Positions 7,790-17,513 of a DNA stretch of 64,000 bases are shown piece after piece; within the stretch, counting starts at the first letter, position 1; each line of letters begins with the position of its first letter. Source of the DNA: Jatrophihabitans endophyticus (GTDB lineage: Bacteria; Actinomycetota; Actinomycetes; Mycobacteriales; Jatrophihabitantaceae). Below the pieces are notes generated by a model. It made no database searches, was not told where the DNA came from, and was given only the letters and a program-made list of their open reading frames with translations. The stretch is from contig NZ_FQVU01000001.1 of the NCBI RefSeq assembly GCF_900129455.1, forward strand, positions 1-64,000, given 5' to 3'. Made by a program: the position numbers and the translations under genes.

Positions 7790-9049
7790 GTGACACGACG
7801 CAGGATCGCCGTGATCGGGAGCGGCGTCGCCGGCCTCACCGCCGCCTACGTCCTGCAGCGGGACGCCGACGTCACGCTCTACGAGGCCGACGACCGGCTC
7901 GGCGGCCACGCCGACACCCACGACGTCGTCGGCGCCGACGGCGTGCTGCGCAACATCGACACCGGCTTCATCGTCCACAACCTGCGGACCTATCCGATGC
8001 TGCGTCGGCTGCTCGGCGAGCTCGGCGTCGCGACGCAGGAGTCGGACATGAGCATGTCGATCTCCTGCGGGGGCTGCGGTCTCGAGTACGCCGGCGGCCG
8101 TGGGACGTCCGGCCTGCTGCCGAGCGTGCGCGCCCTGCGCAACCCCCGCTACCTGCGAATGCTCACCGAGGTCACCCGTTTCCACCGCCGCGCGCAGGCG
8201 GTCCTCGCCGGCGACGACGAGGAGCTGACGGTCCGTGAGTTCCTCGCCGCAGGCCGCTTCACGCCCTACTTCGCATCGCACTTCATGACGCCGCTCATCG
8301 CGGCCGTCTGGTCGACGGCGCCCAGCCGCGCCGGTGACTACCCGGCCAAGTACCTGTTCTCCTTCCTCGACAACCACGGCATGCTCAGCGTCTTCGGCGC
8401 GCCGACCTGGTACACGGTCGTGGGCGGGTCGGCGCGCTACGTCGAGAAGGCGGCGAAGAGCCTGACGGCGGTGCAGACGGCCACGCCGATCCGCACGGTC
8501 ACCCGCACCGCGGCCGGCGTCGAGGTCCGCGACGACGCCGACACCCTCGCGCGTTTCGACGCGGCCGTCGTCGCGACGCACCCGCACCAGGCGCTGGACA
8601 TGCTGAGCGAGCCGACCCGCGCCGAGCGCGACGTGCTCGGCGCGATCGCCTACACCGTGAACCCGACCCTGCTGCACACCGACGTCTCGGTGCTGCCGCG
8701 GGCCCGCCGCGCCGCCGCGTCCTGGAACTACTCGCTCGCCGGCTGCGACACCGTGCCGACCGAGGTGCAGGTCAGCTACAACATGAACCGGCTGCAGCGC
8801 CTGGACGCGCCGCAGACCTACGTGGTGAGCCTCAACGCCGAGGACCGCGTCGACCCGGCGCAGGTGATCGACCGGATGGACTACGAGCACCCGGTGTACA
8901 CCACGACCAGCGTCGCCGCGCGGGGCCGGCTGCCCGAGCTCAACGACGGCGTGCTGGCCTACGCCGGCGCCTACCACGGCTGGGGCTTCCACGAGGACGG
9001 CTGCCGCTCCGGCGTCGACGCCGCGCGCTCCCTGGGCGTCACCTGGTGA
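7790..9049 (+). CDS. FAD-dependent oxidoreductase of the SigK-locus type
   Basis: This 419-residue flavoprotein opens with a Rossmann FAD motif (VIGSGVAGLTAAYVLQ, residues 7-22) followed by the acidic EADDRLGGHADTH segment typical of the amine-oxidase/phytoene-desaturase fold. It resembles mycobacterial Rv0449c, encoded immediately before a DUF1365 gene, a cyclopropane-fatty-acid synthase gene and sigK. The same companions are found here. A GGGAGG site lies five bases before the GTG start at 7790, and the stop overlaps the next GTG by four bases. With the downstream DUF1365-CFA protein it probably modifies unsaturated membrane lipids. The precise reaction is not known. Confidence 0.88.
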   Translation: MTRRRIAVIGSGVAGLTAAYVLQRDADVTLYEADDRLGGHADTHDVVGADGVLRNIDTGFIVHNLRTYPMLRRLLGELGVATQESDMSMSISCGGCGLEYAGGRGTSGLLPSVRALRNPRYLRMLTEVTRFHRRAQAVLAGDDEELTVREFLAAGRFTPYFASHFMTPLIAAVWSTAPSRAGDYPAKYLFSFLDNHGMLSVFGAPTWYTVVGGSARYVEKAAKSLTAVQTATPIRTVTRTAAGVEVRDDADTLARFDAAVVATHPHQALDMLSEPTRAERDVLGAIAYTVNPTLLHTDVSVLPRARRAAASWNYSLAGCDTVPTEVQVSYNMNRLQRLDAPQTYVVSLNAEDRVDPAQVIDRMDYEHPVYTTTSVAARGRLPELNDGVLAYAGAYHGWGFHEDGCRSGVDAARSLGVTW

Positions 9050-11064
9050 AGCCGGCGCTCTACGACGTCTCCATCGCGCACGTCCGCGCCGAGCCCGTAC
9101 GTCACGAGGTGCGCCACTCGTCCTACCTGTGGTTCGTCGACGTCGACGAGCTGCCCCGGCACGGTTCGCTGGCGCGTTTCGAGGCCCGCGACCACGCCGG
9201 CGACCCGGCCCGCAGCATCCGCGCCAACGTCGAGGAGTTCCTCGCCGAGCGCGGCATCGACCTCGTCGGCGGACGCATCACGATGCTGACCAACGCCCGC
9301 AGCCTGGGCTACGTCTTCAACCCGCTGACGCTGTACTGGTGCCACGAGCCGGACGGCACGCTCGCCGCCGTCGTGGCCGAGGTGCACAACACGTACGCGC
9401 AGCGGCACCGCTATCTGCTGCGGCCCGACGACGCGGGCCGAGCGGAGACGCAGAAGGAGTTCTACGTCTCGCCCTTCTACCCGGTGGACGGCAGCTACCG
9501 CATGAGCCTGCCCGAACCGGGGGAGCGGCTGGCCGTGACCATCACGCTGCACCGGCCCGGCGGCCGGCCGTTCACCGCCTCGGTGCGGGGGGTGCGCCGG
9601 CCCGCGACCCGGGCCGCCGTCCTGGCGACCGCGCTGCGGCACCCGTTCGAGACCTGGCTGGTGCGTGCGCTCATCACCGCGCACGGCATCCGGCTGTGGC
9701 GCAAGGGACTGCCCGTGCAGCCGCGCCCGTCCCACCCGTCCGATCCGAGACCGAGCGAGGTCGCCATGCCCAGCACGCCCACCGTCGCCGACCGGCTCGC
9801 CGCGCTGCTGCGCGACACCGCCGGGTTCGAGCTGCCCGTCCGCATCCGTGCGTGGGACGGCAGCGAGGCCGGCCCGGCCGACGGTCCGGTGCTCGTGATC
9901 CGTTCCCGGCGCGCGCTGCGGCGCCTGCTGTGGGCGCCGGGCGAGCTCGGTCTCGCCCGCGCGTACGTGACCGGCGACCTCGACGTCGAAGGCGACACCG
10001 ACGACCTCGCCGACGGGTTCCGTCGCGCCTGGCGGCTCGCCCGCACGCGTCCGAGCACCGGTGTCGACCTCTCGCTCGGCGCCAAGGCGAAGGCCGCCGG
10101 CGCCGCGGCCCGGCTCGGCGCGCTCGGCACGCCGCCGGCGCCCCCGGTGTCCGAGGCCCGGCTGCGGGGCCGGCTGCACTCGCGGCTGCGTGACCGGGCC
10201 GCGATCTCGCACCACTACGACCTGTCCAACGAGTTCTACGAGCTGCTGCTCGACGAGCACATGGCCTACTCGTCGGCGTACTTCACGCACGAGGGCCAGT
10301 CCCTGCACGACGCCCAGACCGCCAAGCTCGACCTCGTCTGCCGCAAGCTGGGTCTGCAGCCCGGCATGCGCCTGCTCGACGTCGGCTGCGGCTGGGGGTC
10401 GATGATCCTGCACGCGGCCGAGCACTACGGCGTGTCGTGCGTCGGCATCACCCTGTCGGGCGAGCAGCGCGACTTCATCACCAAGCGCATCGCCGAGCGC
10501 GGCCTCGCCGACCGGGTCGAGGTCCGGCTGCAGGACTACCGCGAGTTCGGGGACACGGGCGAGACCTTCCATGCCGTCAGCTCGATCGAGATGGGCGAGC
10601 ACGTGGGCGAGGGCAACTATCCCGAGTACGTCGGCATCATGTACGGCGCGCTCGAGCCCGGTGGCCGCGTGCTGCTGCAGCAGATGTCGCGGCAGGAGGG
10701 CACGGCCCCCGGGGGCGGCGCCTTCATCGAGAGCTACATCGCGCCCGACATGCACATGCGCGAGATCTGGCAGACGACCCGGCACCTGGTGAAGGGCGGC
10801 TTCGAGGTCCGCGACGTCGAGGCCATGCGCGAGCACTACGTGACGACCGTGCAGCACTGGATCGACACCTTCGACTCCCGCTGGGACGAGTTCGTGGCCC
10901 TGCAGGGCGAGGAGGTCGCGCGCGTGTGGCGGCTCTACCTCGTCGGCGGCATGCTCGCCTTCGAGGAGGGCCGCATGGGGGTCGACCAGTTCCTCGCCGT
11001 CAAGCCGGCCGCGGCCGGGGCGAGCGGCATGCCCGCGACCCGGCCCTGGGCCGTCGAGAGCTGA
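9046..11064 (+). CDS. DUF1365 protein fused to cyclopropane-fatty-acid synthase
   Basis: This is a single open frame of 672 residues that in most relatives is two genes. Residues 1-235 are a DUF1365 domain (VRHSSYLWFVDVDELP, NPLTLYWCHEPDG, QKEFYVSPFY). Residues 241-672 are a CFA synthase/mycolic-acid-synthase-type methyltransferase with the SAM loop LLDVGCGWGS (about 443-452), which adds a methylene from S-adenosylmethionine to lipid double bonds. The junction contains an in-frame ATG at 9766 with GCGAGG five bases upstream, so a separate CFA protein might also be made. Its start overlaps the FAD oxidoreductase stop (GTGA). It converges with the M50 protease gene, four bases away. Confidence 0.9.
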   Translation: MKPALYDVSIAHVRAEPVRHEVRHSSYLWFVDVDELPRHGSLARFEARDHAGDPARSIRANVEEFLAERGIDLVGGRITMLTNARSLGYVFNPLTLYWCHEPDGTLAAVVAEVHNTYAQRHRYLLRPDDAGRAETQKEFYVSPFYPVDGSYRMSLPEPGERLAVTITLHRPGGRPFTASVRGVRRPATRAAVLATALRHPFETWLVRALITAHGIRLWRKGLPVQPRPSHPSDPRPSEVAMPSTPTVADRLAALLRDTAGFELPVRIRAWDGSEAGPADGPVLVIRSRRALRRLLWAPGELGLARAYVTGDLDVEGDTDDLADGFRRAWRLARTRPSTGVDLSLGAKAKAAGAAARLGALGTPPAPPVSEARLRGRLHSRLRDRAAISHHYDLSNEFYELLLDEHMAYSSAYFTHEGQSLHDAQTAKLDLVCRKLGLQPGMRLLDVGCGWGSMILHAAEHYGVSCVGITLSGEQRDFITKRIAERGLADRVEVRLQDYREFGDTGETFHAVSSIEMGEHVGEGNYPEYVGIMYGALEPGGRVLLQQMSRQEGTAPGGGAFIESYIAPDMHMREIWQTTRHLVKGGFEVRDVEAMREHYVTTVQHWIDTFDSRWDEFVALQGEEVARVWRLYLVGGMLAFEEGRMGVDQFLAVKPAAAGASGMPATRPWAVES

Positions 11065-11068
11065 CCGC

Positions 11069-11791
11069 TCAGAACGGCCGGCCGGCGATGAGCACGACGC
11101 CGGCCGCCAGGGCCGCGACCGTCACGACGAGGAACACCGCCACCCAGAGGGCGCCGGGCGTGCGCGTCAGGCGCCCGAGCACGTCGGCATCCGAGTCGCG
11201 GGCCCGGCCGGCGCGACGCGAGCGGGCCAGCTCGAGGACCGGACGCGGCGCGGCCAGCAGCAGGAACCAGGTGACGGTGTAGGCGAAGGTCGACTGCGCC
11301 GCCGGGGACGCCCACCACGACACCGCGAACACCGCTGCGCCGGCGACGAGCACCGACCAGAGCCCGAACCAGTTGCGGATCTGCGCGAGCAGCAACGCCA
11401 GCAGCAGCAGCGCGAGCCACAGCAGCGCGACCGCGTGCCCCGCGCGCAGCAGGCCGGCGGCGCCCAGGCCCACGAGCGCCGGCCCGGGGTAGCCCGCGAG
11501 CGCGGTGAGGATCATTCCGGGCCCGGTGCGCCGGCCACGCGAGAGCGTCAGGCCCGACGTGTCGGAGTGCAGCCGGATGCCGCTCAGGCGGCGCCCGCTG
11601 AGCAGGGCCGCCACGCCGTGCGCGCCCTCGTGGGTGATGGTGACGAGGTGGCGGGCCCGGATCCACAGCGGCCGCCAGGCCACGACGAGCAGGGCCACCA
11701 CCGCGCACGCGACGATCGCGCGCGGGGTGGGGGCGGGCTGCGTCGCCGTGATGCTGTCCCACACCCGGGACACGCTGTGCTCGCCGCTCAC
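11069..11791 (-). CDS. M50-type membrane metalloprotease
   Basis: This 240-residue membrane protein has a zinc-binding HExxH motif (ITHEGAHGVAAL, about residues 53-64) in a hydrophobic context, as in peptidase M50B proteins, with about six membrane spans and no PDZ or CBS domain. Site-2 proteases of the M50 clan cleave membrane substrates inside the bilayer, anti-sigma factors among them. It lies 113 bp downstream of rskA on the same strand, which makes RskA a reasonable candidate substrate; this is inference. A typical NxxPxPxLDG second motif is not evident, so the catalytic mechanism is less certain than for classic M50 enzymes. Confidence 0.78.
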   Translation of the reverse strand: MSGEHSVSRVWDSITATQPAPTPRAIVACAVVALLVVAWRPLWIRARHLVTITHEGAHGVAALLSGRRLSGIRLHSDTSGLTLSRGRRTGPGMILTALAGYPGPALVGLGAAGLLRAGHAVALLWLALLLLALLLAQIRNWFGLWSVLVAGAAVFAVSWWASPAAQSTFAYTVTWFLLLAAPRPVLELARSRRAGRARDSDADVLGRLTRTPGALWVAVFLVVTVAALAAGVVLIAGRPF

Positions 11792-11904
11792 CGGTCCAGT
11801 CTCGTCGCCACGACTGTGCGCGCCCGGCGCCGCTCAGCCGGCACCGAAGCGGCCCGGCCGGTTCGGGCGGTTCGGCGCCGGCGATCGCGGCGCGAACGCG
11901 CGGA

Positions 11905-12660
11905 TCAGCTGTAGGACCCGCGCAGGACGACGTCCCCGCTGAACTCGGTCTGCCCGTCCTTCTGCACGCTCACCGCGATCGAGTCGTAGCGCTTCATCAG
12001 CGTGCTCGGGATCGTGAGCGCGGCATGCCGGTCGGGCTGCAGGAAGCCGACCGACTGCTTGTGCAGGCCGTCGGTGAGCCACACCTCGTACTGACGCCCC
12101 CCGCGGAGCGCAGGCAGCACCGACGCGTCGAGGCTCATCCGGTCGTCGCCCACCAGCTTGGCGGTCGCGCTCTTGGTGCTGGCCGGGCCGTCGAGGGCGA
12201 CGGTCTGCGTGGCGGGCGCGTCGTCACCGCTCGTCGCCACCGCGTACGTCACGCCGCCACCGGCCACGATCGCCGCCGCGGCGGCCACCGCGATCAGCCG
12301 ACGCCGGGTACGGGTGCCCGCCGGGGCAGCGGCGGTACCGCTCGCCCCGGCCCGAGGACCGGACGCGTGCGCGTCGGCGCGCGCCTCGGCGAACACGGTG
12401 CTCAGGTCGGGCAGTGCGCCGGGACCCTCGACGTCCTCGTCGGGGCCGGCCACGGGACGGTCGTCACGCTCGGGCGCGACGATCTCGGGCGCGAAGCGGT
12501 GGGCCGAGGAGAGGGAGGCGTGCGCGACGACGGCCGACACCAGCTCCTGCTGGCAGTCGACGCACGTCCGCAGGTGGTGCGCGGCACCGAGCACGACGTC
12601 ACGCGTCGCGTCCCCGGTGAGCAGCCGCGGGAGGTCCTCGGAGATGTGCGGTGTACTCAT
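11905..12660 (-). CDS. rskA: Anti-sigma-K factor RskA
   Basis: This 251-residue single-pass membrane protein should hold SigK inactive at the membrane. Residues 1-60 carry the anti-sigma domain with HHLRTCVDC (28-36), the HxxxCxxC zinc-finger pattern. A linker leads to a membrane span at about 117-142 (after TRRR), then an extracytoplasmic RskA domain (about 150-251) with YEVWLTDG and SIAVSVQKDG, characteristic of the family. Its ATG shares one base with the sigK stop (TGATG), giving tight coupling and stoichiometric production. Release of SigK in mycobacteria depends on regulated proteolysis; an M50 protease gene follows here. Confidence 0.93.
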   Translation of the reverse strand: MSTPHISEDLPRLLTGDATRDVVLGAAHHLRTCVDCQQELVSAVVAHASLSSAHRFAPEIVAPERDDRPVAGPDEDVEGPGALPDLSTVFAEARADAHASGPRAGASGTAAAPAGTRTRRRLIAVAAAAAIVAGGGVTYAVATSGDDAPATQTVALDGPASTKSATAKLVGDDRMSLDASVLPALRGGRQYEVWLTDGLHKQSVGFLQPDRHAALTIPSTLMKRYDSIAVSVQKDGQTEFSGDVVLRGSYS

Positions 12661-13226
12661 CAGCGCCCCCGGGTGCTCTCGAGTAGGCCGGCGAGGCGTT
12701 GCAGGCCGCGCGCGGTGCGGGTCTTGACGGTGCCGAGCGGGACGTCGAGCGCCGCTGAGATCTCGGTCTGCGTATAGCTCTCGAAGTAGGCCAGCTCGAT
12801 CACCTCGCGCTGTACGTCAGGCAGTTGGTCGAGGGCGGCGCGCACCTCGTCGGCCCAGACGAGCCGTTCGGCGATCTCGCGCCCGTCGTCACCGGTGATC
12901 TCGCGCATGGAGTCCAGTGGGACGACGACGTCGCGGCGCTTGCGCAGGTGGTCGATGGCGCGCTTGCGGGCGATGCCGAGCGTCCAGGCCCGCAGCGACT
13001 GTTGCGGGTCGAAGCGCTCGTGGACCCGCCACAGCTCGTAGAACACCCGCTGCATGACGTCCTGGATGTCCGGCTGCGGGACGTAGCGCCCGAGATAGGA
13101 CATCACGAGGGGACCGAGGGTGCGGTACGCATCCTCGAGCGCCTCGGGCTCGCCTCGGTTCAGGCGTTCGCCGATGTCGGCGAGTGCGGCCTCCATACCC
13201 TGCTGTTCGTCGCCGGGGGCCGTCAC
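12660..13226 (-). CDS. sigK: ECF RNA polymerase sigma factor SigK
   Basis: This 188-residue ECF sigma factor has region 2 at about 30-100 (YVPQPDIQDVMQRVFYELWR, then SLRAWTLGIARKRAIDHLRKRR) and region 4 at about 125-180 (LPDVQREVIELAYFESYTQTEISAALDVPLGTVKTRTARGL split over two helices of the HTH). Identity as SigK rests on the coupled RskA and on the nearby FAD oxidoreductase, DUF1365 and CFA genes known from mycobacteria. The GTG start at 13226 overlaps the fahA stop by four bases; an in-frame ATG at 13196 is an alternative. Placement as the third gene of a homogentisate operon is unusual and would tie sigma-factor supply to that promoter unless an internal promoter exists. Confidence 0.93.
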   Translation of the reverse strand: MTAPGDEQQGMEAALADIGERLNRGEPEALEDAYRTLGPLVMSYLGRYVPQPDIQDVMQRVFYELWRVHERFDPQQSLRAWTLGIARKRAIDHLRKRRDVVVPLDSMREITGDDGREIAERLVWADEVRAALDQLPDVQREVIELAYFESYTQTEISAALDVPLGTVKTRTARGLQRLAGLLESTRGR

Positions 13227-14293
13227 GGTTCCCCGATCCGGCCGGTGACCTCGGCGAGGGCGATCCCGGGCGCGTGCGCGGCGATGGTCACGACGTCGCC
13301 GTCCTCGAGCCAGGTCCGCGGGCCCCCGGCGTCGATCGCGACGGTGCCGTCGCAGGTGAGCTCCAGCAGGCAACCCAGTTCGTCGTCCCCGGGCCCGCTG
13401 ACCGTCCCCGAGCCGTACAGGTCCCCGGGGTTGGCACGGGCGCCGTTGGAGGTGAGGTGCGCCAGCATCTGGGCGTAGGTCCAGTACATCGCCCCGAACG
13501 GGGGCCGGCTCACCACCGTGTCGTTGACCCGGACCTCGAGGCCGAGGTCCAGCCCGTGCCGGCCGTGGTCGCACAGGGGCGCGACCGGCTCGGGGTCCTG
13601 CGGCGGCGACGGCAGCCGCGGCAGCTCGGTCAGCGGCGTGACCCAGGCCGCGACGGAGGTGGCGAAGGACTTGCCGAGGAACGGCCCCAGTGGCCGGGTC
13701 TCGAAGCGCTGGATGTCGCGGGCCGACCAGTCGTTGAGCAGGCACACGCCGAAGACGTGCGCGTCGGCGTCGGCGACGGCGATCCGGGAACCGCCCCGGC
13801 CGACGACGAACCCCAGCTCGGCCTCGAAGTCCAACCGGCGCGTGGGTCCGAAGCTGCCCGGGCCGAGGACGCCCTGCGGTCGCGGGACCGGCGTGCCGGA
13901 CACGACGACCGACCGGGACCGGCCGTGGTAGCCGATCGGCAGGTGCTTCCAGCTGGCCGGCAGCGGGTCGGCGTCCGGGCGGAACAGCCGGCCCACGTTG
14001 CTCGCGTGGTGCTCGGAGGCGTAGAAGTCGACGTAGTCGGCCACCGTGAACGGCAGCTGCGGGCGCACGTCGGCCAGCGCGTGCGTCGCCTCGGCGTCGC
14101 GGACGGCATCGGCGACGCGCTCCCACGCCGCAGGCCCGGCGCCCAGTAGGAAGTCCAGCGTGCCGTAGGCGAACAGCTCCGGATCGACGCGGGAGAGGTC
14201 CACGACCTCGTCGTCGCGGCGGTAGGCGGCGAACAGCCGGCCCTCCCGGTCATGGACCGAGCCGTACCCGACGACGGTCACCCGCGGGTCCAC
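13223..14293 (-). CDS. fahA: Fumarylacetoacetate hydrolase family protein
   Basis: This 356-residue enzyme belongs to the FAH fold and most likely cleaves fumarylacetoacetate to fumarate and acetoacetate, the last step of tyrosine/homogentisate breakdown. Family signatures include the catalytic-domain start YVDFYASEHHASNVGRLF (about 85-102), PIGYHGRSRSV, LDFEAELGFVVG (metal-ligand glutamates), NDWSARDIQRFE and TSNGARANPGDLYGSGT. It is shorter than the 420-residue mammalian enzyme. The start overlaps the last 16 bases of hmgA, and the stop overlaps the sigK start, so hmgA-fahA-sigK-rskA read as one operon. No maleylacetoacetate isomerase gene is seen nearby. Confidence 0.92.
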   Translation of the reverse strand: MDPRVTVVGYGSVHDREGRLFAAYRRDDEVVDLSRVDPELFAYGTLDFLLGAGPAAWERVADAVRDAEATHALADVRPQLPFTVADYVDFYASEHHASNVGRLFRPDADPLPASWKHLPIGYHGRSRSVVVSGTPVPRPQGVLGPGSFGPTRRLDFEAELGFVVGRGGSRIAVADADAHVFGVCLLNDWSARDIQRFETRPLGPFLGKSFATSVAAWVTPLTELPRLPSPPQDPEPVAPLCDHGRHGLDLGLEVRVNDTVVSRPPFGAMYWTYAQMLAHLTSNGARANPGDLYGSGTVSGPGDDELGCLLELTCDGTVAIDAGGPRTWLEDGDVVTIAAHAPGIALAEVTGRIGEP

Positions 14294-15462
14294 GACCAGG
14301 CGTACTGCCCGTCGTCGGCGGCCCGGCCGCCCTCGCCGAGACGCAGCGGCCGGAAGGTGTCGACCATCACCGCGAGCTCGTCGACCTCCTGCACACCGAC
14401 GGAGCGCTCGTAGGCACCGGGCTGCGGGCCGTGCGAGTGACCGCCGGGGTGCAGGCTCACCGAGCCCTGCCCGATGCCCGACCCGCGACGCGCCTCGTAG
14501 TCGCCGCCGCAGTAGAACATGACCTCGTCGCTGTCGACGTTCGAATGGTAGTAGGGCACCGGGATGGCGAGCGGATGGTAGTCGACCTTGCGGGGCACGA
14601 AGTTGCAGACGACGAAGTTGTGGCCCTCGAACACCTGGTGCACCGGCGGCGGCTGGTGCACCTTCCCGGTGATCGGCATGAAGTCCTCGACGTTGAACGT
14701 GTACGGGTAGAGGCAGCCGTCCCAGCCCACGACATCGAACGGGTGGTGGGGCAGTACGTGCACCGAGCCCGCGATGCCGGTCGGCCCGGCGGCGCGGTGC
14801 TTGACGTACACCTCGGTGTCGCCGGCCGTCTCGACCGGCGGGTCACCCGGGCCGTGCAGGTCCCGCTCGCAGTACGGCGCGTGCTCGAGCAGCTGACCGT
14901 GCCGGGACAGGTAGCGGTGCGCCGGCCCCACGTGCGAGTTGGCCTCGATGCAGTACGCCCGGACCGTCCCCGAGGGCAGCCAGCGATGCGTCGTCGCGCG
15001 GGGGACGACCACGTAGTCGCCGCGCGTGAACGCGAGCGGGCCGAACACCGTCTCGCAGACGCCCGCGCCGTCCTCGATGTACACGCACTCGTCGCCGAGC
15101 GCGTTGCGATAGAACGGCGACGGCGCGGACCCGACCACGTAGCCGATGCGCACGTCCTCGTTGCCGAGCACCAGCCGCCGGCCGCGCACGAGGTCGGTGC
15201 CGGCGGCGTCGTCGGCGAAGAGCTCGTGCAGGCGCAGGTGGCGCGGCAGCAGCGGTTCGTTCGGCGCGGTGGCGAGGTCGGGGAGGTCCCAGCTGCGTGC
15301 GTCGCGCAGCGCGGACGGGATCTCGCGGTGGTAGAGCAACGACGAGTCCGAGGAGAAGCCCTCCTCGCCCATCAACTCCTCGTAGTACAGCCGCCCGTCC
15401 GCGTCACGGTGCTGCGTGTGTCGTTTGGGCGGGATGCTCCCGCGCTGCTGGTAGTAGGGCAT
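14278..15462 (-). CDS. hmgA: Homogentisate 1,2-dioxygenase
   Basis: This 394-residue cupin iron enzyme opens the ring of homogentisate to maleylacetoacetate. The N terminus (MPYYQQRGSIPPKRH) and the C-terminal metal/active-site region (PYYHSNVDSDEVMFYCGGDY, then HPGGHSHGPQPGAYE) match bacterial homogentisate dioxygenases. GAGGTG precedes the ATG at 15462. It is the first gene of the leftward operon with fahA, sigK and rskA. The 200-bp space between it and citrate synthase holds an array of short inverted repeats (15508-15638) where its promoter should be. The 4-hydroxyphenylpyruvate dioxygenase of the pathway is not in the window. Confidence 0.94.
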   Translation of the reverse strand: MPYYQQRGSIPPKRHTQHRDADGRLYYEELMGEEGFSSDSSLLYHREIPSALRDARSWDLPDLATAPNEPLLPRHLRLHELFADDAAGTDLVRGRRLVLGNEDVRIGYVVGSAPSPFYRNALGDECVYIEDGAGVCETVFGPLAFTRGDYVVVPRATTHRWLPSGTVRAYCIEANSHVGPAHRYLSRHGQLLEHAPYCERDLHGPGDPPVETAGDTEVYVKHRAAGPTGIAGSVHVLPHHPFDVVGWDGCLYPYTFNVEDFMPITGKVHQPPPVHQVFEGHNFVVCNFVPRKVDYHPLAIPVPYYHSNVDSDEVMFYCGGDYEARRGSGIGQGSVSLHPGGHSHGPQPGAYERSVGVQEVDELAVMVDTFRPLRLGEGGRAADDGQYAWSWTRG

Positions 15463-15507
15463 GGCACCTCATCGACGTCGTTGTCGGTCGTGGACCACCC
15501 TGTCACG

Positions 15508-15638
15508 AATGGCGACTTTCGAGGTTGACTGGCGACCTCCGCGTCCACTGGCGACCTGTAGCTCGCCAGTCGGCTGACAGGTCGCCAGTCGACGGGGCAG
15601 GTCGCCAGTCGACGGGGCAGGTCGCCAGTCGACGGGGC
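15508..15638. repeat. TGGCGACYT repeat array, copy A
   Basis: This intergenic array between citrate synthase and hmgA is built from an 11-bp unit, ACTGGCGACCT. Forward copies start at 15528 and 15547, with a degenerate one near 15509. Reverse-complement copies start at 15560 (one mismatch), 15579, 15599 and 15619. The last three fall in tandem 20-bp repeats (15581-15600, 15601-15620, partial 15621-15638). Units are spaced 19-20 bp, about two helical turns, and the orientation flips around 15558. The array covers the 3' side of gltA and lies 46-176 bp upstream of the hmgA ATG. A second array of the same family is at 32648-32758. It could be a terminator, a protein-binding array or a REP-like element. 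Confidence 0.9.
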
Positions 15639-15662
15639 GCCGTCGCGCGGGAGCGACGGGCC

Positions 15663-16961
<1,299 letters not shown>

Positions 16962-17062
16962 GGGTCCCCTTTCGGCGTTCCGGTCGTTTCGCAACGTACC
17001 CGTCGCCGTGCCGCCCCTCCCCGGGGTGGTCCGTAGGTCACCCCGGGGCCGCCCGGGTGCCG

Positions 17063-17467
17063 TCAGTCGGTGAGGTTCTGCAACCGCACCTGACCGCGGG
17101 CGACGAGGCGTTCGTCGGCGTCGGTGATCTCGACGAGCCAGAGCTGCTGGCTGCGGCCGCGGTGGACGGGGGTGGCCGTCGCGACCAGCCGCCCCTCCCG
17201 GCAGGCCCGCAGGAAGTCGGTCTGGTTCGACACCCCGACGACCTGGCCGCGGTCGCCGAGCCAGATGGCGCCGGCGACGCTCGCCGCGGTCTCCACCGCC
17301 GAGGCGTACACCCCACCGTGGACGAGGCCGAAGGGCTGCAGGTGGTGCGGGCCGACGGTCCAGGACACCACCACCCGGTCCGCCTCCGCGACGTCGAGGG
17401 TGAAGCCGAGGGCGTCGTTCAGCCCCCTGTCGAAGGTCGCCGCCAGCTGTTCGCGCACATCGGTCAT
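17063..17467 (-). CDS. PaaI-type hotdog thioesterase
   Basis: This 134-residue single-hotdog protein has the PaaI/MenI-type active-site pattern GLVHGGVYASAVETAAS (about 47-63), where the HGG loop and the following Glu act on the thioester. The role is hydrolysis of an aromatic or medium-chain acyl-CoA; candidates are 1,4-dihydroxy-2-naphthoyl-CoA in menaquinone synthesis or a phenylacetate intermediate, but the neighbours do not decide. The ATG at 17467 is the only good start. It lies 101 bp upstream of the citrate synthase start on the same strand and is 46 bp downstream of the sensor-domain gene. Confidence 0.85.
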   Translation of the reverse strand: MTDVREQLAATFDRGLNDALGFTLDVAEADRVVVSWTVGPHHLQPFGLVHGGVYASAVETAASVAGAIWLGDRGQVVGVSNQTDFLRACREGRLVATATPVHRGRSQQLWLVEITDADERLVARGQVRLQNLTD

Positions 17468-17513
17468 GTCCCGGGACGCTAGCCCCGTCGGTCCGGACGG
17501 GCCGCGCCGGCCG

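Noticed and set aside
15508-15638. CRISPR array
   Set aside because: Units are about 11 bp, occur in both orientations and are 20 bp apart, with no cas genes nearby.
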